From NCBI RefSeq assembly GCF_003286085.1, contig NW_020825288.1:8122001-8186000 (forward strand): 64,000 bases of DNA, given 5' to 3'. The DNA is from Drosophila persimilis (Eukaryota; Arthropoda; Insecta; Diptera; Drosophilidae). This document shows positions 35,677 through 44,368 of this stretch, piece after piece; within the stretch, counting starts at the first letter, position 1; each line of letters starts with the position of its first letter. Under the pieces are notes generated by a model that saw nothing but the letters and a program-made list of their open reading frames with translations, ran no database searches and was not told the origin of the DNA. Position numbers and translations under genes: made by a program.

Positions 35677-38600
35677 TAATTTCTAACTAATTTTAAATCA
35701 AATTAAAAGTGTTTTATATTTAAAAAAAATCAAAGTGAATTTAAATATATTTCTAATAAATTTAATATAAAATATTTAATTGAAGGTGTTTTATGTTAAA
35801 ATATAAATTGAAGTGAATTATATTAAATTTCAGTATTTTTTGTATTTAAAATTTCTTTTTAATATACCATTTTTCTTTCAGTGTACCCACTATAAAATAT
35901 TCTGCCATAAGGAACTGCCAATGATTGGCAAAATAGTTTTAAAAATTAGGCGGAATTGGAAATAGGAATGCACTTATAGGCCCATGCCAGATATCCATAG
36001 CCCATAGGCACAATTTGACTGCCACTTAAATCAATCAAATTCCAATAAGGTCTGTAACAAGTTACAGAATCCTTGTGATGGATTGTGATTGTTTGCCACA
36101 AGGACTACGACTGAGCTGAACGGGGAGGAGTACTGGCACACATTTGCCAAAAAGCTTTTAAAGTTGCCAACGTCATGTCCTGCCCCCCATACATTGTGCC
36201 TGCGCAAACAAAAACTGCACAAGCCAGTACTTGTGCATGCACGCTGTGCCGATCGCTGCCAGCCGCAAAGCAAATATTTGAACTGTGCCTCCCCTGAAAC
36301 TGAACTGAACAGAACAAAACAGAGCCCTTTCCTTGCTCTCGAAAATTGCTCTCCTTCTAGCTTGAAGGGAGAGATGATTGGGATAGGGCGAGGTCGCTGG
36401 AGAGGACTGTTAGGCATTCACAAAACCCACACGGACACAAAAGGTGCGCGAGATAAGATTAACGGTACAGAACAGTTTTGACAGTCGTGGGGCGGAAAAG
36501 GCTTTGGTTTGTCCGTGGGCGAGACGACAGCCCGAGCCCACGGACTCGGCCTGCGCCTCTATTCGTTTCGCTGACGTCGTCATTGGCGTATGTTTGGCTG
36601 ACACTGACGGCGGTCACAGGCAAGACACTGTCTGACTCCCACAAAAGCGCCAAATTGAAACATAACAAAAGGCGGCAACCCCAGCCCCAACCCCAGCCCC
36701 AACCGCAGCATCCCTAAAGTAAATTCCCAAAAATCCTCTCATCGCTCTCGACGCCTGGCTGGGCTGCCTGGTGAAGTGCGTGTGGGCGAGAGAATCGAAT
36801 CGATATATGAATTGCCAGAAAAAATTATACCACCAGCCGATGGCACAGTTTTTGTATGTTTTTTTTTCTGTTTATTTCTGCCCTTGTGTGCCAAATCTTT
36901 TGAACCACGCCATCACGGGTCTTAAATTTGTTTGCGGCTTGTGGCTATGTCGCTGATTGCTTTAAAAAAATTCCCAGCTAGAGACAAGATGGAGGGCCCG
37001 ATGCGAAAGCAGATGCGAAAATGTGTTGCATACTTTGGGGAACGCCTTGAAAAGGGGCAAAAAGTATGGCATACTTCTAGGCTGCGCCCACCCAAAGAAG
37101 CCAACTAATGGGCGAGGCATGCGAAGGGTCTCGATGGCAAAGTTCTTGTCAAGTTTTAAAGAGGGAAGTCGTACGAGTCTTTAGTATTTAAAGTAAAGGA
37201 GAGGAAAGCGGAGAGTAGGGTATCAAATGACTATTAAAAACAGAGAAGGGGAAACTATGTACATATATACACTCTCGTTCATGTTATTAGAGAAAATAGG
37301 TTAACAATTTTCCCTCAGTATTAGTTTTATTTATATATGTACATCAATTATGTGCAGATCCAATGAATAACAGTACGATTGAATGATTATTAGCGAACAA
37401 TGTTTAGTAGTGGCTCAAGGATACATTCATTCGTGGTTTGTCTTGTGCTTAAATAGCTCTATTTCCCTCTCTATTTCCCAAGGGTAGTGCGAAGCATCCT
37501 CAAGGAGGAGTTCGTTGCGAGGGCACGACAATGACAGCCGAGTCAAGTGCCATCCACCTTCAGGGCTCAGTGGAGGAGCTTAATTAATTGAGCGAAATTA
37601 GACGAAAAATGAAACCCTTCACAACGAGTTTGTTAGTCAGCGGCCCACCCTCCGCATCAGCATGAGCATCAGCATTACCATCACCAAGTTAATTACGCTT
37701 CCAAGCACACAGACCAGGGTTAATACATATACATGGTTACATGGATACATGGAGAGGGCTATTAGTACTAACCTTCCTCGGCGGCCTTCTCCTTCTCCTT
37801 TTCCTGGCGGCGCTGCAGGACCACTTTCTTGAAGACAACGGCCGCGGCCTCCACTGCATTCTGCAGCTCCTGTTCGCCCAGTTTGCTGGTATGGGCGGCG
37901 CCCTAATTGAAACAGGATAGACGGGGAAAGTTTCCCAGTTAAGCCTACTTGGGTCCACCAGCTCTCTTTGATGCAGGAGATACTCACCGATGGGGCGTTT
38001 GCGTCGCTGGCTTCTGTGATGGCCGAGGACTCGAGGGATTTGCCGTTGGCCGGCTGTTCCGTGCCCGTCCCCGTCCCCGAACCGGACTCTGGCTGGGGCG
38101 GAGACTGAGGCTGAGGTTTCTCCTCGGCGCTAGCTAATGTGGCGACAGGAGGAATTTCTGTTTTTTTCAGACGCATGGCTAAATCAGAGTTTCTATGCAT
38201 AAGCTGTTGATGGAAGGAGTAAATGTGCTGGGGCGTGCTACCTGTGGGGTGGTTAATGGGGAAGGGGTGCAAAGCATTTATCAATCGGGTGCCGGAACAA
38301 GCTGCTGCTACAAAAGGTTCTACCAGAGACCGCAACAAATCATTATCAATAGCCGTGTACTGTACTCTCTATAAAGCAAGCAAAAACTACTGGAATTCGT
38401 TAATATTATTCATTGTACATATTGATTCTAGTTCGAGTTGATGGATATGATGGAGATGAAATGGATGGGATCGGAAAGATCGATTGTGGGTGAGATATAT
38501 AGGCCATTCTTTGGACTTTAGGACGTGGGTAAATGAATATATTCTTTGACTCGAGGTTATCTTTTGGCTTTCCTTTTTAATATATGTTGAAAAGTGCTCC

Positions 38601-41600
38601 AATATTGTACTTTGTTTTGCTTATTTGTTTTCTCTAATGATAGATTATTGCATAGAATATATCAGAACATGTGTTACTCGTGATTATTTGTATATATTTG
38701 ATATTTATCTTACTATATCTAGTATATATATGAAAATGAAACTACAATTTTGGTGCAAGCTACATGGATTGATTGTTAAATGTCAATCCTTGTTTAAGGG
38801 AACTACAAAATATCCGCTAGGATAGTAAATACTACAAAATGAATAATTTTTACATGAAGTATGATGGTTTTTTTTTTGTTTTGTTTACTACGAATCGAAT
38901 GTGCTGGACCATGAAAATATGCATGTAAATCATATAGAAATCATTGCGGTCTCTGGGGTTGTTCTACAGATGCGTGAGAGCTACTGAGAACTGAGAAGCT
39001 GAAGCAGAAGCTGAAGCTACGTGACTCACCGTCCTCTGCCTCGCCGATGCCCGTGCGGCTGTTGCGGCGCCGTGGCTGGGGTATCTTCGAGGTGCCACGC
39101 GACTTGTCCAGAATGTCGGCCAGCGGTCGGGGGCTGGGTATCTTTGAGGTTTCCAACTTCTTTGGTGGCTGCTGCGATGACAAAAGCGGGCGGGTTAGGT
39201 GGCTGGATGATGTGCGGGAGAGCCCCACGGGAGAGGAATACCCACCTGAGTATCCTTCTCGGGATGCGAGAAGGAGCGACGTGTGACAGGCTTCGGTGTG
39301 GTCTTGGCCCCCGAATCCTCAGACACTGAGCGCATTTGCTCCGGCTTGCGTCGTTCGGCGGCATGCACGTCCAGTGTGGCGCCTGCAGCGATGGAGAAAC
39401 TTTCGGCCACTCCGGGGACCTCCGCCTGGGAGCTGAGCTGGGCCAGCTCCTCCTGCTGCATTTGCAGCTCCCGCGACTGACGGCGACGCAGCCGGTTGTG
39501 CATGAGCGGGGTGCGGGGCAGAGCAGCCCCTCCGTAGAATCCCTGCGGAGTGCTCATGTCCGGATAGTAGTTGGACACTCCACCGCCCACACCAATACCG
39601 CCCGCACCGAGGCCCCCGCCACCGCCATAGCCGGAGTCAGCCAGGACATTCTCGGCGCTGTAGATGGGACGCTGGTGGTGGGCCTGCTTGTAGCTGCCGT
39701 CGTCGGAGCCATTGTTGTAGATGATGCGCGGCTCGCTGCTGAAGCCAGCGTTGTAGTTCTTCTCGTACTGCACCTCGTCGGACTCGAGGAAGCTGCTGGA
39801 GCTGTCGCCAAAGTAGTCGACGTACTCGGGCCGGCTCTCCAGCTCCTCGGTGACGTCGGGGAACTGGTGGAACTGCTGCTTGGCCTCCCCGAAGGTGCGC
39901 GACCCGTGCTCCTCCTTGAGGCAGTCCTGTCGCACCAGACGGCTGGGCGAGCGGCTCGTCGACCTCTGCACGGTGGGTATCTCCGGCAGGAGGCGCCGGT
40001 TCTCCACATGCGTCTTCGCATTGGAGTACTCCTCGTTGCTGTGGCTGCGCACCTTGATCATCTTCGAGTGCGGATCCCGGGAGTGATGGATGTTGACGCT
40101 CTGGCTGCTGGAGTACTGCTCGCCAGCGCCCACCCCCGTGCTGGCCACGCTGCCGCCGCTGCCCAGCTCCGTGGTGCCCACGGTGGGCACATTCTGCTGC
40201 GACAGGAACGGGCGCGGATTCTGCACGTTGGGGAACAGGAAGTTCTGCTTGGCTCGCGGCGAGATGGGCATGAACTTGGCGGGGGGCGTGGAGTGCACCG
40301 TGAGGGTGTTGCCGCTGCTGAAGGCCTCCGGATTGGGCAGCGTCTGCTGGCGCATGAACTCCGGCGAGCGGCGGTACTGTGGCGAGGTCTGGCGCTTGGG
40401 CGGCGACGTCGGCAGCAGCTTCACGTGCTGCTCCGGATTGGGAAGCGTGGCCTGGCGCGTCATCCGGGGCTTGGGCAGCGGTCCCGGTCCCTGTCCCGGT
40501 CCCGGTCCTCCCTGTGTGGGCTGTGTGTAGTCCAGCTCATCGCTGGCCATGCTCGAGGCCTGCGACTCGTAATTGAGGGGTGGCGCTGGTCCCGGGCCGG
40601 ACACCGATACTGGCGGCTGCTGGGACTGCGATGCCGGAAGATTGGCGGTGCTGGGCAGCAGCTTGGTGCGGTGGTAGGTGCTCGGCGGCTCCGGGAAGGA
40701 GGTCTGGCGCATGAAGGGCGGATAGCGCTGCTGCTCGCCCGGAGAGCGCTCCGGGGAGCGGCTGTAGCGGTTCGGGGAGGTCGACATGTAAATGGCTGGC
40801 GTGGGCTGTGCTGGTAGCGTCGACTGTCGCCGCACCTGCAGACGGTGGTGCGTGGGCGTGACCTCCAGCTGCGGCTGCTGCTGCTGCTGCTGCTGTTGTG
40901 CGTAGTTGTCGCAGTCTCCTCCTGCCCCAACGCCCACGCCCACTGTCACTCCGGCTGCCGTGTTCATGTGGATAATGTCGTCGCTGTTGTAGGCCCCCGG
41001 ATAGAGCGGACTCTTCTGATGCTGATGCGGCGATGTGGGCGCCGTGAGGTTCACGGAATTGTAGTTGGCCAGGTTCGAGCCACTTCCGCTCAGATTTGGG
41101 TCGTTGTTGAGGGTGCTCGGCAGCGTGGACTGTCGCAGGACCCGACGCCCCAGCTGCCACTTGCTGCTGGTCGTGGGCGTGGCACTGCCGCTGTTGTAGC
41201 CGAGCCCGTGCACCGGACGGGGCTGCTGCGGCAACTGGTGCTGATGCTGGTGCGGCTGGTGCAGGGTCGGATAGCTGCCAGCGGATTGGGCCTCGATTAG
41301 GTGCTGCTGCTGTGGGTACAGATTGTCGGCCACCGGCTGCTGGGAATTGGGATTGTTCGGGTCGTCCTCGGGGTCTGCCGGAAGTGTAATCAAGCAATGA
41401 GAAAGGATGTGGATGGGAATTCGATTCGAAACTCACTCGATATGGTCCAGGAACGTCGCATGCTCTTCCTCAGGGCATCGCTGGTGGTCAGATGGTCGAC
41501 GGCGCTGCAGGAGCCCACGGCATAGGCGTCCTTTATCCACTCTCCACTGGCGCTCTGTATCTCCCTGCAAGAACAACAACATTGCCATTTGAGAAACCAA

Positions 41601-43987
41601 AAAACATCGACAAACATTTCCCACAAGTCAAACGAACGAAATCAACGTCTGCCCCTGTAAGCGGCACAAGGCAGACTGACTGCCGCACCGCATCGTCTGC
41701 GGCAGCCACCAAGAGCAGCAGCAGCTCCAACACACGCCACCAACACAGCGAAGCGAAGCTCCGGAGGCAACACAAGGTGTGATGGAAGGGTGATGCCAAA
41801 CGCACACTGGCTTGGGCCTCCAGAAAAAGTGCGTCTTGGGAAAACTCTTCAGCAAAAACCTCCAGTCGCAAAAACTTAAAATAATAATTAATATTTAATA
41901 AATAAGATAAATCCCCATGGACATCAAACGGAAGTAGGAACCGGATTTAATTCATTTTAATCAGCAAATTTTCATCGAAAAATACTCCAACAATAACTCC
42001 ATGCAGTGCCTTTTTCATAAAAGAAATGCCAAACAATATATTTAATCTCAGAATAACAATCTTTAAAAGTTTTTGGCTTAATTAAGTGTATTGTGTATTC
42101 TCTTGCAATATAATCTGCCCATAAGACACTGTGCCTCGTCGGTTTGATTGGGGGCGAGGCAGTCAAACTGAGGCGAAGACCCTCAGTCGTTGGCTTGTAA
42201 AACAAATTCCAACAGCAGCCGCAGCAATTGACGCCTTCCATCGACTTCTCGGCTGGGGTTGGGCTCATCGCCGTCATCGCCATGGCTGCCATGACGCTGT
42301 TATCCAGCTGCTGCAGCAGACGCAGCCAAATTTGGTGTGCGTCATCCGTGTTGACAGTCGATTGGCCTGGGAGGCGTGAAATGGCAGCCACCTGTAGGCG
42401 ACCTGATGAATTCTTGGCTCGGGAAATTTCCATACACCAGCAGTTGGCCAAGATTTAATTACTCAAATGTCTGCGTCTTGGCCTTGCGCACTAAAGTACG
42501 AACAAGAGAATTTCTCAGTTGCTTTTTTCGGGCTTGGGCTTGGGCTTGGGCTGGGGCTGGGGCTCGCCCATTAACACTGAACTCTCCTCTGAGCGTGTGG
42601 GGGTCGCAGCATCAGTTGGCAAATGCTGGCCGAAGTTCAGCCTCTGGATGAGCTAATACTTTTTGTATACAGGGCGTATGCGTAATGTTTAAATGGGGAA
42701 ATGGCACAGAGTGCAACTTTAACGGCTTGAGGGACATTGTGGCAATGTTGCAACAATATAGGAACTCTTGAAACTCTTTGTACAACACGGGATGCCCGTT
42801 GGGATCGAAGCAAAGCTCTTGCACAGACATATTCTCTTTTGTCCCCTGAAACACTGGAAACAAGGAAAATACATTTCATCCGACATGGGGCCCGTCAAAG
42901 GTGCAAATTGCATTTCAAATGCGGTAGAAGTATGTTTGGAATTTTGTTGACACTTTTGCATGTCGAATGGGCAATTAAAAAAGTGCATGCGATTACAAAA
43001 ACAGAAACCAACAACGCTTAGAATATTCAAAACATTCGGGTAACGTAACAACACCAAAGAACAAACAAACAGCAGCCAAAAAAAAATGAAAACCAAACAA
43101 AAACTAGCTGGAAATCTGCCACATCAGCCACGCAGAGAGCATCAGTTGACAAGGCCTGTCTGTGCGACACCTGATACGCCTGTGGGCTGCGGATACGTGG
43201 AAATATCCACCGTATAGCCCATCCCTCTCCCCTATGCCAAAAGCAGCCGGAATCATGTTTGTTTGTCCATGCAAATATTTTGGATATTCTCTTTCTGAGA
43301 ATCACCTTTCAGTTTGAAGCGTCTGCTTTTCCTGGGAATGGTTTATCTGGAAATGAGATGTGATAGTACCATTAGCCATATCCATATCCGATTGCATACA
43401 TTGTTTTGCCAGCTCTCGTGAGCTTCGGGTGGCAATTTGACTGCACAAGGCTGGCGAAATTAGATTGCAACAATGAAAATTGCAACGTTTGCTCAACAAT
43501 GTCGAGGGCAGGGAGAAAGGCAGGTAACAGGAATGAGAGCGAATAGAAGGCGACCTCTTAACTTGGGGAATATACGATTATCGAATACTCTTTTAAGTGA
43601 GATCTGTCATTATTATGTGACTTGAACCTACAAAGATAGTGCTTTTAGGTCTTAGTGGGTTATTCGTTGGTCTTTTAGGATACCTTAAGATGCTCTCATG
43701 TCCGAAGAACAGGACTTACATGAAGGGACAACGTATTTGGTATACCCTGCTTTCTTGGATAGGAACTTTTCTCAGGTCTGAAATGAATTCGATACCGTTC
43801 TGCCGACATATAGAATACAAAACACACACAGATACATGCCTTAATACGTGGGGACACAGGACACAAAGTTTGAATTTGTTGTTTAGTTCGTTTACGAGTG
43901 TGTGTGCGTGTTTTTGGGTTAGTTTACAGTTACAGAATGGAAATTGGAGATTGCAGATTGACAGCCACGGAGACAGAGTAAAGACAC

Positions 43988-44021
<34 letters not shown>

Positions 44022-44368
44022 GTAGAGAGACTTACATTTGCTTGTGGCACACCACGCACACCCAATCCGTGGTGCGCGAGGTGAACTCGCGACAGGCTTT
44101 GCACACGCGCAGCTTGCAGACGCGGCAGGGGGCGCCGCGGTTCGTGATGCGGCCCAGTTCGGTGGTGCAGCGAGCGCAGTGCCGACTCATGTCGTTGTGT
44201 GCGTTGTGGTTGTTGGTGTGTTGTTCGATCTGTTGTTGTTGTTGTTGTTGTTGATTTTGCTGCATTGTATTCTGTTGTTGTTGTGTGGCATCGTGTGGCT
44301 GCACTCCTCCACCAACGACCTTAGCCGCACCCTTGCGCCTCAGCGAATACAATTCAGCGCGCAAGAGC
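20437..44368 (-). CDS. btsz: bitesize, synaptotagmin-like protein (Slp); long isoform
   Basis: Minus-strand exons, 5' to 3': 44368-44036, 41564-41437, 41374-39246, 39171-39030, 38133-37988, 37902-37773, 34221-27043, 22030-21834, 21774-21580, 21514-21260, 21195-20921, 20862-20654, 20588-20437. All junctions agree in phase and the joined frame is open, about 3,820 residues without the missing N-terminus. Order: Slp homology domain zinc finger, long disordered Gln/Pro/Ser region, giant low-complexity region, then tandem C2A and C2B. That architecture is diagnostic of Slp proteins. In flies Btsz is reported to bind phosphoinositides and Moesin, to organise cortical actin at epithelial junctions and to be needed for growth. 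The N-terminal helix of the Rab-binding domain must be encoded by an exon further upstream that I could not find. Alternative starts and the skippable giant exon imply several isoforms. Confidence 0.9.
22191..23022 (-). CDS. btsz: btsz alternative first coding exon (short isoform)
   Basis: The exon begins with ATG at 23022-23020 and ends in phase 1 (GTGCAAG|GTAGGC), so it joins exon 22030-21834 in frame; the sum of all exons gives 704 residues exactly. It encodes a basic N-terminus (MKQVNRLIGPRRAAKAAK), an Arg/Trp-rich and Cys-containing stretch, an acidic EEEDDDIDAKV segment, a His-Pro repeat and a Ser/Asp-rich end. It has no Slp homology domain, so this isoform should lack Rab binding while keeping both C2 domains. 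A separate promoter upstream (about 23.03-23.3 kb) is implied. Confidence 0.82.
23019..23030 (-). promoter_or_regulatory. Minimal uORF overlapping the short-isoform start
   Basis: ATG AGA AAA TGA on the minus strand (23030-23019): its stop overlaps the main ATG (23022-23020) by two bases. Whether ribosomes use it depends on where transcription starts; this is a sequence observation only. Confidence 0.5.
23031..27042 (-). other. btsz intron, with promoter region of the short isoform at its 3' end
   Basis: No coding sequence supported. It contains (CT)n at about 24771-24789, a perfect 16-bp hairpin at 24608-24661, a (GAGTCGA)-like repeat at about 24880-24912 and GC-rich DNA at 24.9-25.2 kb. 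The many medium-length frames here have random composition. Confidence 0.6.
24608..24661. repeat. Perfect inverted repeat, 16-bp arms, 22-nt loop
   Basis: AGCGTGGCTTTTGAGC at 24608-24623 is exactly complementary to 24646-24661; the loop holds a further TGGC/GGCCA pairing. It is a strong hairpin on either strand within a btsz intron. The stem is shorter than a typical miRNA precursor. Confidence 0.7.
27043..34221 (-). CDS. btsz: btsz giant exon (7,179 nt, 2,392 codons), phase-symmetric
   Basis: Open throughout on the minus strand from acceptor CTACTACAG|CC to donor TCAGCGG|GTGAGT. Phase is 1 at both ends, so inclusion or skipping keeps frame. It encodes mostly disordered sequence: acidic runs, poly-Gln, poly-Ala, poly-Asn, His runs, long Ser/Asp stretches. 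The 3' half has more ordered parts: two LEKYF motifs (about 29.58-29.60 and 29.77-29.79 kb), a hydrophobic helix NLMMSKMRQFFKTLI near 28.8 kb, a helical ENELTRLMKTVPGIN plus QVREIVEYLSSEDTW block near 28.55-28.65 kb, and LFAKVMQHIGTRLVALMHEV near 28.17 kb. A Moesin-binding region is reported for the long fly isoform (literature); which of these it corresponds to I cannot say. Confidence 0.92.
34222..37772 (-). other. btsz intron between giant exon and upstream exons
   Basis: Very AT-rich at 34.7-35.9 kb with an (AT)n-dominated block at 35.47-35.68 kb inside an inverted-repeat element; 36.1-36.8 kb is GC-richer with no supported frame. A run of CAACACCAACAC units lies at about 34287-34335, close to the acceptor of the giant exon. 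Confidence 0.6.
35390..35887. repeat. AT-rich element with imperfect inverted ends (TACAC..AGAAAAA)
   Basis: The left end, GTACACCCAGAGAAAAA, is mirrored at the right by TTTTTCTTTCAGTGTAC. The ~496-bp interior is nearly pure A/T with repeated AAGTGTTTTATATTTAA-like segments. It may be a small terminal-inverted-repeat element. No clear target duplication was seen. Confidence 0.45.
37773..37902 (-). CDS. btsz: btsz exon, charged helical segment
   Basis: A 130-nt exon, phase 0 in and phase 1 out. It encodes a probable helix or short coiled coil: an amphipathic half (ELQNAVEAAAVVFKKVVLQ) followed by a Lys/Glu/Arg-rich half ending KAAEEG/E. Its phase-1 end can join either the giant exon (34221) or directly the C2 module (22030), both in frame. 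Confidence 0.8.
37988..38133 (-). CDS. btsz: btsz exon, acidic/Pro-Gln linker
   Basis: A 146-nt exon, phase 1 in and phase 0 out (A-S-A-E-E-K-P-Q-P-Q ... D-A-N-A-P-S). It has a Gly-Thr/Ser repeat. Acceptor CACATTAG|CTAGCG, donor CCATCG|GTGAGT. No domain. Confidence 0.8.
38134..39029 (-). other. btsz intron
   Basis: AT-rich, with a T-run at about 38868-38877. No coding sequence is supported. Confidence 0.6.
39030..39171 (-). CDS. btsz: btsz exon with duplicated SKIP motif
   Basis: A 142-nt exon, phase 0 in, phase 1 out. It encodes two copies of TSKIPxPR (nucleotides 39136-39147 and 39078-39089 hold the SKIP codons), separated by LADILDKSRG and flanked by Arg/Pro/Ser. This is the SxIP type of EB1-binding motif found in microtubule plus-end proteins. 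Ends GEAEDG before GTGAGT. Confidence 0.85.
39246..41374 (-). CDS. btsz: btsz exon: Gln/Pro/Ser-rich region
   Basis: A 2,129-nt exon (709 codons plus 2 nt) beginning in phase 1 (N-P-E-D-D-P-N-N-P-N) and ending in phase 0 after EKDTQ. It is disordered, with poly-Gln, His/Gln and Gly runs. A motif of the form R-x-(S/Q)-T-L-P recurs (VLRQSTLPS, VRRQSTLPA, MTRQATLPN, MRQQTLPN, MRQTSFPE), each close to an RSPE or TSP segment. These repeats look like short linear binding or phosphorylation sites. There is no recognised globular domain. Confidence 0.88.
41437..41564 (-). CDS. btsz: btsz exon: end of Slp homology domain
   Basis: A 128-nt exon joined 5' in phase 2 and 3' in phase 1. It encodes (M)EIQSASGEWIKDAY, the segment that follows the zinc finger in Slp proteins (GDW/GEW motif), then a Ser-rich stretch, RKSMRRSWTIS. 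Donor ATATCGA|GTGAGT and acceptor TTCTTGCAG|GGAG are good. Confidence 0.85.
41565..44035 (-). other. btsz intron between the two Slp-homology exons
   Basis: Mixed composition; (GGGCTT)n-like repeat at about 42529-42560 and (GA)n at about 43988-44010 next to the donor of the zinc-finger exon. No coding sequence is supported. Confidence 0.6.
44036..44368 (-). CDS. btsz: btsz exon: Slp homology domain with C4-type zinc finger
   Basis: The exon encodes RAELYSLRRKGA, a Gln-rich stretch (Q4, Q8), then paired CxxC motifs: CARCTTELG, CRVCKLRVCKAC, and WVCVVCHKQ. It continues across a phase-2 junction into MEIQSASGEWIKDAY of the next exon. Mammalian Slp proteins have the same order (L-RRKGA, CARC, CxxC, W-C-VC, then a KATGDWFYD-like segment), which forms the Rab27-binding region. 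The acceptor CAACAACAG|GCTCTT sits in a (CAA)n tract and is weak, so the exon might extend further 5', where the frame stays open to about 44658 with Asn/Gln-rich sequence. An internal ATG exists at 44190. Confidence 0.8.
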
